Origin: Citrus sinensis
Taxonomy: Eukaryota; Streptophyta; Magnoliopsida; Sapindales; Rutaceae
DNA length: 64,000 bases
Assembly: GCF_022201045.2 (NCBI RefSeq)
Contig: NC_068564.1
Location: forward strand, 23,093,001-23,157,000
Direction: 5' to 3'
Part shown: positions 34,161-45,369 of the stretch, in pieces
Layout: each line of letters opens with the position of its first letter
Numbering within the stretch: the first letter of the stretch is position 1
The notes under the pieces: model-generated
The model's database searches: none
Seen by the model: the letters and a program-made list of their open reading frames with translations, nothing else
What the model was told of the DNA's origin: nothing
Made by a program: the position numbers and the translations under genes

Positions 34161-36013
34161 GGTTCTCCATTGTGTTAAAAATCCGGAAACAAATTTTCTT
34201 GACATCTTTTTATTATTTTTTCGTAACTTTGAATAGAAATGGCTGGGAGGCAATCTTGAACGATAGAAACATGCTTTTTTTTTTAAATTTATTTATTTAT
34301 AATATCAAGAGGTGATAAGACAAGGAAAAATGGAACTTTCTTCTAGTGATTATATTACAATCTAATAATATTATAATTAGAAGCTGAGTTTAAATTTAGT
34401 TCAAATCTAAGTTTTGGTGTATTAAGGTACTGTGAAATAAAAGTTGATGTTGTGTAATGACTTTTGTGTAATGGGTCAGGCTATTTTAATCTAATTTTTT
34501 TATTAAAATAGTATGTTACATTATGTTATTGATTTTAAGTAATTTAATGGTAGATGTTGAAAGTAAAAGTAGTATTTAAAGATGGTTGTTAATATACCAT
34601 TAGATAACTTTAAATCACTGGTTTAAAATTTCTGTCAAAATTAAAAGTCAAGAATTTAATTTTGTCAAAAACTATAAAAATATTGTAGAATTTTGTCATA
34701 TAATTGTGGGATCAAATCGACTTATTTTTAAACTACAACAATAAGTGTTTATCAAATATTTTAATTTTGTAGTTTAAAATTTTAGTTGCCCAATTTAATA
34801 CTTAAAAGTGGGATTGACACAGTGTATTATATTATACTGCATTGCATTATTTTAATGTAAATGTATTGTATTATGTTGTATTGCATTAATATTATCCTAT
34901 AATAATGTTGTAAAATATTTGATACAACATTGGATTGTGTTAATTTTTAATTATACTATATTTGGTGTTGTATGTATTATATTCACGTTTTCTTATTAAT
35001 TTAACTTATATTTTTTTCTTCTTCCTTCGTCTTCTCCAGATCTTTTTCTTCCTCGTTCAGTTTTTTTTCTCTCTCTTCTTTCTTCGTCTTCTTCAGTTCA
35101 TTTTATTTTTTACCCCTCCTTTTCTTCTTCTTTCTTTGTCTTCTTTAGTTTGTTTTCTTTTTCCCCACTCTTTTTCTCATTCTTTCTTCTTCTTTGGGCT
35201 TCATCTTCTCCACAATGAAGGTGTCTTCATATCATCTTCTCCATAGAGCAAATCGATGGTGGTGGAGCAATGGTTGTGGTGTCGCGCGGCCACTATGAAG
35301 GCATTGGTGATGGAATCAAGTGATGATTGTCAAGTCGATTTGGTGTGCTGAATTGGGTGATATGATGTTCTTTGTGAAGGATTGGCGTGAAAATGTTGCA
35401 AAAATTTCTGAATTTTAATTTTTTTCCTCCATAAGCAATGTGGCGTAAACTTGACCCCTGCCTCAATTTGATTTATTCAGATTTGGCTGCATTAAGTTTA
35501 TAAGTTAAAGAAATACAATTTTAGAACCAATCATGTGCAACTATTAACTTAATGAGAATAATATTTTTATTCTAGATAACGCCGCCTAACAAACGTGCCC
35601 TAAATACTAAACAAGACCTCCACCTAATAATAATGGTATTTGCCCCACACTTTTGATATTTACCAAGTAGGACTACTTTAGTTTCTCTATATCATTTTTT
35701 TTTTGGGGTTTTGTTGGTTTATTTATTTATTTATTATTTATTATTTTTTGCTTTCAGTACGATCCAATGCAATTCATCCTCCAAAGAAACATCTAAAAAG
35801 AGTTAAACTCCAAATATGAATTAAAGATAAAAACAGTGAGCAGTAATTTTAATGCATCAATTTAATACAGTACTTAAGTAAGGTCTCTTCAAACTGGACA
35901 TTGATTATCAGGGGTAATTCTTTGCCCTTTAAACATAATTTCTGTGTTGGAACATGATTTTGAACATTATGACAGCTTTAAATTTTATTAATTACCCAGA
36001 AGAACAAATAATC
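34161..36013. other. A/T-rich intergenic DNA
   Basis: No gene was found. Motifs such as GTAATGGGTCAGGC (about 34470) and AACAAACGTGCCC (about 35588) resemble ends of non-autonomous DNA transposons, but I could not pair them. A pyrimidine-rich strip (35010-35200, TTCTTC runs) explains the open frames there. The last 170 bp (from about 35836) align with the upstream regions of the other protease copies. Confidence 0.5.
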
Positions 36014-36021
36014 ATAAATAG
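36014..36021 (+). promoter_or_regulatory. TATA-like box of protease copy 1
   Basis: ATAAATAG lies about 70 bp before the ATG at 36085. The equivalent position is ATAAATAG in copy 2 (46555), ATAAACAG in copy 3 (about 54040) and ATAAGTAG in copy 4 (about 56163). Confidence 0.55.
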
Positions 36022-36084
36022 AGCTTTCTCAAGTCCCAACTCTTCAATCAAGGTAGCTTATCTTTTGTTCTTTCGTATCTAACC

Positions 36085-37450
36085 ATGGGTATGACAATAA
36101 TATTCCAAGCTTTAGTTTCTCTTCTGGTCCTTGCTTTGCCTCAACTACTACTACAACTCCCCCCAATTGCGGCAAAAAGTTTTAGCCTGGAGCTCATCCA
36201 TAGAGACTCCAAAGAATCCCTTTTCTATCGTGGAAACCTCACTTTCCGCAAAAGAATAGAAAGCTACGCCTGAATTTCTGAATCTCGGATGGCATATCTG
36301 AGGCCATTTCTGAGATATAACTACACCATATCCACTAGTCCTGAGATGATGCACCCGAAAGTTTTCCATCATTCAAACTCATACATGGTACGATTATTCA
36401 TTGGCACTCCTAGCAAGGGAGTCCTCCTGATTCTTGACACAGGTTCTGCTCTAATGTGGGACAATGCCAACCTGCATATCTTGTTTTAACCAAAGCTATG
36501 CGATTTTCGATCCTCGAAAGTCCAGTTCCTTTCAAAAAATCAATTGTGATCATCCTGACTGCACTTACTTTAAATGTGTCAATGAACAATGTGTTTATAC
36601 AATGAAATACGCGGATCAGTCCGTAACTAAAGGGTTTGCTGCTCATGAAACTATCAGCGTAATAGGAAAGGGAGAGGGAAAAGCAATCTTTCACGGGGCA
36701 CTCTTTGGTTGCTCAAATGACAACCATGGCTTTGATGAGGACGCTAGGGATGGAGCTTTGGCTGGGGTTTTAGGACTCAGCAGGGTTACTATTTCTTTCA
36801 TAAGTCAACTGGGAAGCATAATTAAAAAGCGCTTCTCTTACTGCCTCGTTATTCCATTGCCTAATGGTGAATACACGTCGAGCTATCTCAAGTTCGGCAC
36901 TGACATGGGATACAGGAGGCCTTCTACTCAAGCAACCAAATTTATAAACCATCCCAACAACTTCTATTACTTAAGTTTAAAGGACATAAGTATCGACAAC
37001 GAACGTATGAATTTTCCTCCGGATACATTTGATATCACTGTGTCCGGAGAAGGAGGTTGCATCATTGACTCCGGAAGCGTCCTCACATATTTCCACAGCG
37101 ATGTCTACTGGAAGTTGCATGAGAAATTTGTGTCCTATTTTGAACGTTTTCAGCTTGCACAACTCTCAGATTGCCCAGAACCAATTCAGCTCTGTTATTT
37201 CCTGCCAGAAACTTTCAACAGATTTCCTTCAATGGCATTCTATTTTGAAGATGCAAACCTGAGGATAGATGGGGAAAATGTGTTCATCATTGACTACGAG
37301 AATCATTTCTTCCTCCTAGCGGTTGCACCGCACGATGATCTGGTCGCTTTAATCGGATCACAGCAGCAACGTGATACTCGTTTTGTTTATGATCTAAATA
37401 TAGACTTGCTCTCTTTTGTAAAAGAAAATTGTTCTGATGACAGCGCTTGA
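36085..37450 (+). pseudogene. nepenthesin/CDR1-type aspartic protease, copy 1, with two lesions
   Basis: Plant A1 aspartic proteases of this kind are secreted; Arabidopsis CDR1 acts in apoplastic defence signalling. The signal peptide is about residues 1-30 (LVSLLVLALPQLLLQLP), then the prosegment FSLELIHRDSKESLFYRGNL. A TGA at 36271-36273 stops the frame in the prosegment. A second lesion near 36460, just after the first catalytic site ILDTGSALMW (Asp codon 36436), shifts the frame. From 36464 it is open to 37450, with the Cys-rich nepenthesin insert (NCDHPDCTYFKCVNEQCVYT) and the second catalytic site GGCIIDSGSVLTYF (Asp codon 37067). It is intronless as usual. Both catalytic Asp survive, so decay is recent. 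Confidence 0.9.
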
Positions 37451-37655
37451 TTTTCTTGTATACCTTCTCATGATAACAATAATGATAATATATCATCTTA
37501 ATACAATTAATTATATAACTACAATATATTGTCTTTGATAAATCTAAAAATGCTCTTCTTTATTTCTTAAGAATTTAATAGAAATCATTAAGTAAAAAGC
37601 AATAAAATGCTCTGTGCTAGAAGCCCAGAATAAGCAATATCACTATTGCTCTTCT

Positions 37656-37890
37656 CTATAGGCGAGCCTGTCTTATCTTTATACGTCCCTTCACAGTCCA
37701 CAGGCCCTGTCGCACCTCCATAAAATGCCAAGTTTGCAGTTCCTTATAAGCATTTTCGTTTAGTTTCTTCACGGCACCTCCAAAATCTTCTTCAACTGCA
37801 AATCTATAATCGTAGGCACATCTTGACAGACGTTGCTCGAGGTTTTGATCCTTGGCTTGCAAGTTTTTAATCTCGTTGAGTGTTTCTATG
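37656..37890 (-). pseudogene. unrecognised coding-like fragment
   Basis: On minus the frame from the hAT-like junction (37890) to a stop at 37656 reads TLNEIKNLQAKDQNLEQRLS, then YDYRFAVEEDFGGAVKKLNE, and ends GRIKIRQARL. The composition is coding-like, with a helical, heptad-like start. No family is recognised. It could be the last exon of a gene whose upstream part was displaced by the insertions to the right. Confidence 0.35.
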
Positions 37891-38801
37891 TAGGGATGGC
37901 AAAATTCGGGTCCGGGTATAAGTTTGGCCTTCACAGTTCCGGACTCAAATACTAAAATGCTATACCGAATCCGGATTTAAACCTGATTTTTTGTGACATC
38001 GGTACGAGTTAAACCCGAAATAATCCGAGTTTCGAAATTGCGGATTTTCATCCCGGATTACATACAAATAAAAAAAATAAAAAAAATCAAATACACTTTG
38101 CAAATTTGCAAAACCATATTCGACTCAAATCAAATACAAAGCAATAAACCATTTTAATTTTACAGATTTTAAATTTCAAAGCAATAAACCATTTACAAAT
38201 ACATATCATGACATGACATTCACAAAATACAAATCCACGTCTACAACTCAAAATTGTGATTCACAGATTTGGTTCACAAACTTCAACAATCGGTGTCCGG
38301 CGAAGTAACAAACAACGATGGCTGATGATATGATGATGATGATGAACACGTCATAGCCGTGAGCATAATTCACAAAAGGCAGATGAACGGCATCCAAAAC
38401 CGAGATCGCGATGGACAAACGACAGGCAAACAGAGGCTGGTATTGATGATGAATGTGAATACAGCGAAGCGAAGCGATGAGGAGTGATGGCGATGATTTG
38501 ATGAAGAGAAGAACTGAAGAGGGACGAAAAGGATGATTTGATGAAGAGAAAAGAAAGAGGTGAAGAGAGGCGGTTGTGAAAGTGTGAAATGGATTTAGGG
38601 CATCAACATTTTTCCCCCTTTTTATATTAAAAAATAATTTAAAGATTATGCTGAAATAAGGATATCCGAGTTCAGGTTCCGCATATGCGGGTTTGTGTGA
38701 ACCTGGGAATGTCCGGGTCAATAAAATTGTATCTTGATACCGAATTTATTTTAATCCGGTATGAGTTAAACCCAACCTAGATTATCCGGTCTAGACCGAG
38801 T
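37891..38801. mobile_element. hAT-like non-autonomous element, right end missing
   Basis: The left end TAGGGATGGCAAAATTCGGG is the form seen in many plant hAT derivatives. It is followed by Cs and Gs in CCGGGT/CCGGAT motifs, which recur inverted at 38645-38800 (ATCCGGTATGAGTTAAACCC). The matching right terminus (a GCCATCCCTA-type end) is absent, because Athila-2 begins at 38802. The interior (38240-38600) has no transposase. Confidence 0.6.
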
Positions 38802-40151
38802 TGATGAGCATAATTTATATACATATTTTACCCTTTATTATTTAATTGCTAGTTATTTTTATTTGTTATTTTTAATTAATTGAATTATTTTATTGAATAG
38901 GAAATTAATTGAAGATTAAGGATAAAAAGGGCATGAGGAAGTTCAAATTGGGAAGGAATAAAGATTAAATTGGAAGACAAAAATGCAGCCAAGAATTAAT
39001 GGAAGTTAAGAAGACCAAAATTGGAAGTCAATCCCTTCAAAGGATGAACGGTGGGCATGCATTTGGAAAGCAAAGATTTGGCAATTTGGAATACATGTGC
39101 TGGGCTTAAAAGAAGAAATCATTAATTGGCCTTTTGCTTTTGTGGTCAAACGTGTGGCTAGCCTTCAAAGTTTAATAAGGAAATAATTTAAAAAGAGCTT
39201 GGTGAGTGGGCTTTGTAAGTCGGTGGATGACTTTGACTTATGATAAGTTGTGAATGATTAATGCAATTAGAATCGAATAAGGATTAAGCAAGTCAGTAAT
39301 ATTATATAAAGGCAGGAGGGAAGCCGCGAGAGGAGGAAGAGAGCTACAGACGCAAGACGCAAGGCTGGGCAGCAGCAGCAGCTCGGCTTCCATGAGTGAT
39401 TTTATTTATTTTGTTGCTCCCAATTTAAGTATGTCTAGCTAATTTTCTTATACTGAGGTTAAAGATGAAACCCTATTCAATGAAATAATTATCTTTTTAT
39501 TTAATTAATTCCCTATATATGTTCTTTGATGATTATGGTTTTTATTTCACATGATTAATTAGATGTTAAAAAAATCTTTTCATCAATTCTGTCATGCATT
39601 ATTGATTGTTAGGATCAATATTTGATTAAATCTATACTTGGATCTATAAAGTTTATACATGATTATCTTTGATTTTATGTCTTTCATTAAATTGTTTACA
39701 TAGAGTGCTTAGGGAAACTTTAACTCTTTGTTATTCAAGATGTTTATATGAGATGCTTAGATATCATACTATTAAGCAGAAAAAAAACCTACACAAGATT
39801 AATTTTATTTGGGCTTAATTGTTATATCCATGAGATGACATAAATTGATTTCGAGTTGTCACTCTAAAATTGGGATTAATTAATATTTAGATAATTACTA
39901 GTTGAATAGTGGTGGATTTTGAAACCTTGGTAGTTTTTGTCTTATTGATTTCTCATTTGCTTTAATTATTTTCTTAGTTTAATTAGTTTAATTTCTCTTA
40001 AAAATTTAAATTGCTCAACTAGCTTAGGATTAATATTAATTTTAGATTTAAATTAGACTTTTCAATTTATAACAATCCCTGTGGGATCGACCTCATTACC
40101 ACTATTCAATCTCTAGATTCGTGCGCTTGCGAGTATATTAAAATTTTCACA
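38802..40151 (+). repeat. 5' LTR of Athila-2 (1350 bp)
   Basis: It begins TGATGAGCATAATTTATATA and ends TTTTCACA just before the primer-site spacer; the 3' end was placed by analogy with Athila-3. A TATATAAAGGC box (about 39303-39313) gives the promoter. A pyrimidine-poor GA tract follows. Confidence 0.8.
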
Positions 40152-40482
40152 AGTTTTTGGCGCCATTGCTGGGGATTGTGTTAGAAAGTCAGTTTAATCT
40201 AAATTGATTTGATTCTTCCACTAGTTATGATTTAGGTTGTCTTTTATTTTTTTAATTAAAAAAAACTTTTATTTGTCTTTAAATTCACTGTTTGGTTGTT
40301 TGATTGTTTGATTTCTTTATTTTTAAATTTCGTTTATTCTTATTATTGCTGGTTTATTTTATTTTTTTTCTTTCTTTCCTTATCTAGTTAGTTTATGAGT
40401 GTTTGGGAACATGATTCAACCAATTGTTTGGTCAAAAAAAGAGTAAAAAATTGATAGTAGTCGAGATAGTTCTTCAGAAGTG

Positions 40483-41019
40483 ATGGACGACCCCAATAGA
40501 TTATTGCCAATACTTCCACCAGTGCAAGCAGAGAAAACCCTTAGAGAATATTTTTCACCACTTGCAGCCAACCAACTATCTTGTATTGTGTTGCCACAAA
40601 CTACAGCAACACATTTTGAACTTAAGCCCTCTGTCATTAAACTTTTACCATCTTTCCATGGGCTAGAGAGAGAGGATCCATATTTGCACATTAAGGAATT
40701 TCTTGACATATGTTCTACATTTCGTTTTCAAAACTTTAATGATGAGTCAATTAGGCTTCATATGTTCCCTTTCTCAATAAAAGACAAAGCGAAAGCTTGG
40801 TTGAATTCACTTTCTGTTGGGTCTATTACTACATGGGATGAATTAAGTAACAAGTTCCTTACCAAGTTTTTTCCTATGTCTAAAACAAATGCACTTAGGA
40901 GAGAGATACGTGATTTTTATCAAAAAGAGGGTGAGCAATTTTATGAGTGTTGGGAAAGATTCAATGATTTACTCCTCAAGTGTCCCTACCATGATTTTGA
41001 GAAATGGAGACTTATATAG
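40483..41019 (+). pseudogene. Athila-2 gag, first part
   Basis: From ATG 40483 the product contains the Athila gag core, with FELKPSVIKLLPSFHGLERE and FPFSIKDKAKAWLNSLSVGS, then EQFYECWERFNDLLLKCPYH. It stops at 41019 and the frame changes before 41327. Gag forms the virus-like particle. Confidence 0.85.
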
Positions 41020-41326
41020 TGCTTTTATAATGGTTTAACTATGTCAAATCGTCATATGGTAGAGTTTATGAATGGTGGGAGATTTTTGAACTTACATGAA
41101 GGGGCTGTATGGAATTTCTTTAATTCACTTTCTGAAAATTCTCAATAGTGGGATTTTTCAAATCAAAGGGAAAAATTATCTCAAGTTTCTAGAAAGGGTT
41201 AAGGATGACTTTGATGTGAAAGCCACTCTAACTACACTTTCTAGGAAAGTAGATGCCATAGCTATGAACTAATCCATAAATCATCATCCTAGTGTAGCTA
41301 ATGAGGTTTGTGCTCTTTGTTCAAAC

Positions 41327-42943
41327 TTGTCTCATACAACACAGAATTGTCCATCATTACCAGTCTATCAAGAGGCTTATTCTGAGCAGGTACATGCCTT
41401 ACAATCATATGAGAAAACATCCAATAGTCCATATTCATCCACATATAATCCTAATTGGAGGAATCACCCTAATTTTTCTTGGAAACAAAATCAACATTTG
41501 TCAAACCAAGGAGGGCAACAATTTAACATGCCCAGTCAACAATCTGTCTCTCCTAACCAAGTATATCCTCCTGCCCAACAACCTATGTCTCAATTTGTTG
41601 CACCTCAACAAAGGAAGCCTTCTTTAGAGGATACACTTCAGAGTTTCATTCAGTCAACCCAACAAGCCTTTCAGTCAAACACTCAAGCTATTCTAAAACT
41701 TGAACATCAATTGGGTCAATTAGCAATTATTGTAGCGGAGAGAGAAAAAGGAAAATTTCCAAGTCAACCAATTCCTAATTCCAAAGGAGTGCACGAAGTT
41801 GGATCGAGTTCAAGTCATCAGCATGAAGAAGCAAAATCTGTTATGACCTTGAGAAGAGGAAAATTATTTGACAACAAGGTGGAGGTTCAAACAAGAAAGA
41901 CATCTGAGCCTACTTCTTCAGATCCAGTTCCATCACAAGACTCATCACCAAATGATCCTAAAGAGAGTGGCCCACCAGCTTACATTCCTAAGGCTCTTTT
42001 TCCTCAAAGGTTAGCAAAGGTAAAGAAAGGGACTTCAACAGGTGAGATTATGGAAATCTTTAAGCAGGTAAGTATAAACATCCCTTTACTCGATGCTATT
42101 AAGCAAGTTCCTTCCTATGCCAAGTTTTTGAAAGATTTATGCACTAAAAAGAGAAATTTGCATGTCACCAAAAAGGCATTTTTAACTGAACAAACTAGCA
42201 ATTTACTCCAATGTAAAATGCCACCAAAATTTAAGGATCCTGGTTCTCCTACTATCTCATGTGTTATAGGGAACCAATGTTTTGATAAAGCATTATTGGA
42301 TTTGGGTGCTAGTGTTAATCTCTTGCCTTATTCTGTTTACATGCAACTTGGACTAGGGGAATTAAAGTCAACTTCTATTATTTTGCAACTTGCTGATAGG
42401 TCAATGAAAATACCTCGTGGTATTATAGAGGATGTGTTGATACAAATTGATAAATTTTATTATCCTGTTGCTTTTATTATTATTGATACTCAGCATGTAC
42501 AGGATCCTAAGAGACACACCCCAGTTATTCTAAGTCGTCCTTTCTTAGCTACAGCTGATGCTAATATTAGTTGTAGGACTGGAAACATGCAATTGTCTTT
42601 TGGTAACATGACCATGGAATTAAACATTTTTAATGTTCCCAAGCAGGCACAAGAAGATGATGAAGTCGTTGAAGTAGATATGATAGAAACATCAATTGAT
42701 GATTCACTTATTTCTAACCACTGTGACAATCCATTAACACCATGCACAACTGACTCTGATTTCTCTGTTGATGTTGATAGTGGTATTGAAGAAGTTAATG
42801 CTTTACTTGATTCGACTCTTATCATAGATCTAGTTAAGTGGAAAGAAAAGATTGAGCCACTTCCTCCTGAAGAGAAAAGTGAACCATTCAAGTTGGAGCT
42901 ACTTCCTAAAAAAGTGCAACATAGGTCACATTTTGACATGTAA
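41327..42943 (+). CDS. Athila-2 gag C-terminus and aspartic protease
   Basis: Five hundred and thirty-eight codons, open throughout, though the first codons continue gag from another frame. The Gln/Pro-rich gag tail (NPNWRNHPNFSWKQNQH) is followed by the Athila block AYIPKALFPQRLAKVKKGTS and the DAIKQVPSYAKFLKDLCTKK segment. The protease has ALLDLGASVNLLPYSVYMQL, where the Asp of DLGA is the catalytic residue, then IPRGIIEDVLIQIDKFYYPV and PVILSRPFLATADA. It ends about 100 residues later where RT should start, and no RT follows. Confidence 0.85.
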   Translation: MSHTTQNCPSLPVYQEAYSEQVHALQSYEKTSNSPYSSTYNPNWRNHPNFSWKQNQHLSNQGGQQFNMPSQQSVSPNQVYPPAQQPMSQFVAPQQRKPSLEDTLQSFIQSTQQAFQSNTQAILKLEHQLGQLAIIVAEREKGKFPSQPIPNSKGVHEVGSSSSHQHEEAKSVMTLRRGKLFDNKVEVQTRKTSEPTSSDPVPSQDSSPNDPKESGPPAYIPKALFPQRLAKVKKGTSTGEIMEIFKQVSINIPLLDAIKQVPSYAKFLKDLCTKKRNLHVTKKAFLTEQTSNLLQCKMPPKFKDPGSPTISCVIGNQCFDKALLDLGASVNLLPYSVYMQLGLGELKSTSIILQLADRSMKIPRGIIEDVLIQIDKFYYPVAFIIIDTQHVQDPKRHTPVILSRPFLATADANISCRTGNMQLSFGNMTMELNIFNVPKQAQEDDEVVEVDMIETSIDDSLISNHCDNPLTPCTTDSDFSVDVDSGIEEVNALLDSTLIIDLVKWKEKIEPLPPEEKSEPFKLELLPKKVQHRSHFDM

Positions 42944-44461
42944 AAGGTGGTAAGATCTAAAATGCTTAAATTATTAGATTTTTATACTACTTCAGATAAC
43001 TCTCAGGAAAGCTTGGACCAGAAGAGATCAAAGCAGTGCAATATTGAGGAGTTTCATTACCATCATCCTTTTATGGATCAAATGCTCCAGTGCTTAATCA
43101 CTTATGTTTTCTGATATTTTCTGTATACTTGCTTTGATTTTCACTAAATTCTTATTGATCCTGGTTGATTTGTTGTTTTCGTTAATTAGTTAGTTAGTAG
43201 GATTTTTTTATTTTGTTTTTTTTATTATTTATATTTCTTCTAACGTTAATTAGTTAGTTAGTAGGATTTTTTTATTTTGTTTTTTATTATTTATATTTCT
43301 TCTAACGTTTTCTTTTGAGTTGTCATTTTTTTAAGCTTTCCCAGCCCATTCAGGTGTGTTTTCTCCAACTTTCTCTTTTATTATTTATGTTTTTATTTTT
43401 ATGATTCTATTTTTTTTTAGTTTTCATCTTTTTGCATGCATATCTTTTGTTTATGAAACATTGAGGACAATGTTCCGAATAACTTTGGGGGTGGGAATAG
43501 TGTGCTTTGTTTGTTAAAAAAAATAAAAAAAAATTCAAAAATTCAAAAATTCAAAAAAAATTGTATTTTTTTTAATTTTTACGTGAAAAGCCAATGATAA
43601 GAACTTGATTGACAATGAATATGGTTTTTAGAAAGGGTTGAATATTGTCTTAGTTTATACTTGATTCTTGTGTTAATTCTTCTTGATTGAGATTCTTTAA
43701 ACCGTGAGCACTAATATCAATTCTTTCATAATTTTGACTTGAAATTTGAGATTGACGAAGTCTAAGTTGAGAATTTTAGATAGAGTAAATGACTGTTTGT
43801 CTTGATTCTTATCTCCACAATACAAAATAGTATACACTATGGTTTAGTGAAAGCTCCTGACTATGGTTTAAAAAAAAAGAAGAGAAAAAGAAAAAAAAAT
43901 CAAGTGCATGTGCTGAAAAAAAAAATCAAAAGAAAATGCACATAAAAGCCTGTGAAAAAAAAATTGGAGATTAAGATAATAAGATTAGTTTGACCTACTC
44001 TTTTCTTTGTTTGAGGCGAAGGCTGTTGATATTGAAGATTTTGGGAATGAATTTGATTGAATTGATTTCACACACACACTACAAGAATCGAAAGAGAGAT
44101 GAGATTCATTATTGAATTAAAGTTAGAACTTTGCCAATATTTGAAAATTTCTTTCAGCTATATAATTTTTGCAATCTTTGAGGCTATTTTTTCATGTTTT
44201 ATTTAAAGTTTTTTGTTCTTTTAATTTAATATAATTTTTTTAAATGATGTTTGTGGGTATCATCACTGAAGCCCTCACGAGACTATAACTCGTCCACTAG
44301 GGCCACCTAGGGGTTTAAAGGCTTGTTGCATACGCTAAATACAATCGCGATTACTTGCGAAAGTGGTTTAGTTAGGATTTACTTTTTGTTTCATTATTTT
44401 TATTTTTATTTTTTGTTTTAGTTTTGCTCGAGGACTAGCAAAATTTAAGTTTGGGGGTATT
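42944..44461 (+). other. non-coding 3' region of Athila-2
   Basis: Pol is replaced here by about 1.5 kb of A/T-rich DNA. A 60-bp segment is duplicated in tandem (ACGTTAATTAGTTAGTTAGTAGGATTTT at about 43180-43245 and 43240-43310). Simple A-rich tracts occur near 43530 and 43870. Confidence 0.6.
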
Positions 44462-44964
44462 TGATGAGCATAATTTATATACATATTTTACCCTTAATTA
44501 TTTAATTGCTAGTTATTTTTAATTAATTGAATTATTTTATTGAATAGGAAATTAATTGAAGATTAAGGATAAAAAGGGCATGAGGAAGTTCAAATTGGGA
44601 AGGAATAAAGATTAAATTGGAAGACAAAAATGCAGCCAAGAATTAATGGAAGTCAAGAAGACCAAAATTGGAAGTCAATCCCTTCAAAGGATGAACGGTG
44701 GGCATGCATTTGGAAAGCAAAGATTTGGCAATTTGGAATACATGTGCTGGGCTTAAAAGAAGAAATCATTAATTGGCCTTTTGCTTTTGTGGTCAAACGT
44801 GTGGCTAGCCTTCAAAGTTTAATAAGGAAATAATTTAAAAAGAGCTTGGTGAGTGGGCTTTGTAAGTCGGTGGATGGCTTTGACTTATGATAAGTTGTGA
44901 ATGATTAATGCAATTAGAATCCAAAAAGGATTAAGCAAGTCAGTAATATTATATAAAGGCAGGA
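44462..44964 (+). repeat. 3' LTR of Athila-2, truncated
   Basis: Matches the first 515 bp or so of the 5' LTR, with a 13-bp deletion near 44515 and a few substitutions. The match ends at GGCAGGA (44964), and the following CGAAAGTTTCC is unrelated. Confidence 0.88.
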
Positions 44965-45369
44965 CGAAAGTTTCCATTATCAAATCATCTTGAAATTTTC
45001 TGAAAATTTGGCTTGTGTATATGCATATGAGAAGAATTAATGTTGTAAATGCAAAAAGGGTTTTGTTTTGTTTCTCATTTTCAAGCGCATCTAACGTTTG
45101 TGTTAAAATGTTTAAAATATCAATGATTTAGAATAGAAATTGATGTAACATTTATATATGCAGAATTATATTAACAAAGAAAGTTAGCAATATTTGAGAT
45201 ATGTACATGAATTTTACATCCATACTTGCAAATTGTGAGATTACACAACTTATTTTGGTAAATATGATAGTATCTGATATATTTCTCATCATAATAATGG
45301 CACATCATGTACATATTTGCATTACCAATAAAATTATACTAATTTGATTTGAGCACAATGTAGGAGTAA
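44965..45369. other. A/T-rich DNA without recognised features
   Basis: Nothing coding or repeated was recognised between the cut LTR and the TRIM cluster. Confidence 0.5.

Larger units (their letters stand above)
38802..44964 (+). mobile_element. Athila-2: gag-protease-only LTR retrotransposon, 3' LTR cut
   Basis: The 5' LTR (38802-40151) is followed by a tRNA-Asp-type primer site (TGGCGCCATTGCTGGGGA, 40158-40175), gag and protease, then no RT, RNase H or integrase before the polypurine tract (AAGTTTGGGGGTAT, ending 44461) and the 3' LTR from 44462. The 3' LTR stops at 44964, about 500 bp in. The shared LTR parts differ at few sites, so the insertion is young. The pre-LTR block CATTGAGGACAATGTTCCG at about 43465 links it to Athila-1. 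It is a non-autonomous derivative that would need pol from a relative. Confidence 0.88.

Noticed and set aside
34962..35246. Phe/Leu-rich membrane-protein-like frame
   Set aside because: It is translated from a pyrimidine-rich (TTCTTC) low-complexity strip.
34425..35610. possible transposon with AACAAACGTGCCC right end
   Set aside because: No left terminus matching GGGCACGTTTGTT was found, and no target duplication.
38248..38721. 157-codon minus frame
   Set aside because: It lies in the non-coding interior of the hAT-like element; no transposase motif and a His/Ser/Pro composition of low complexity.
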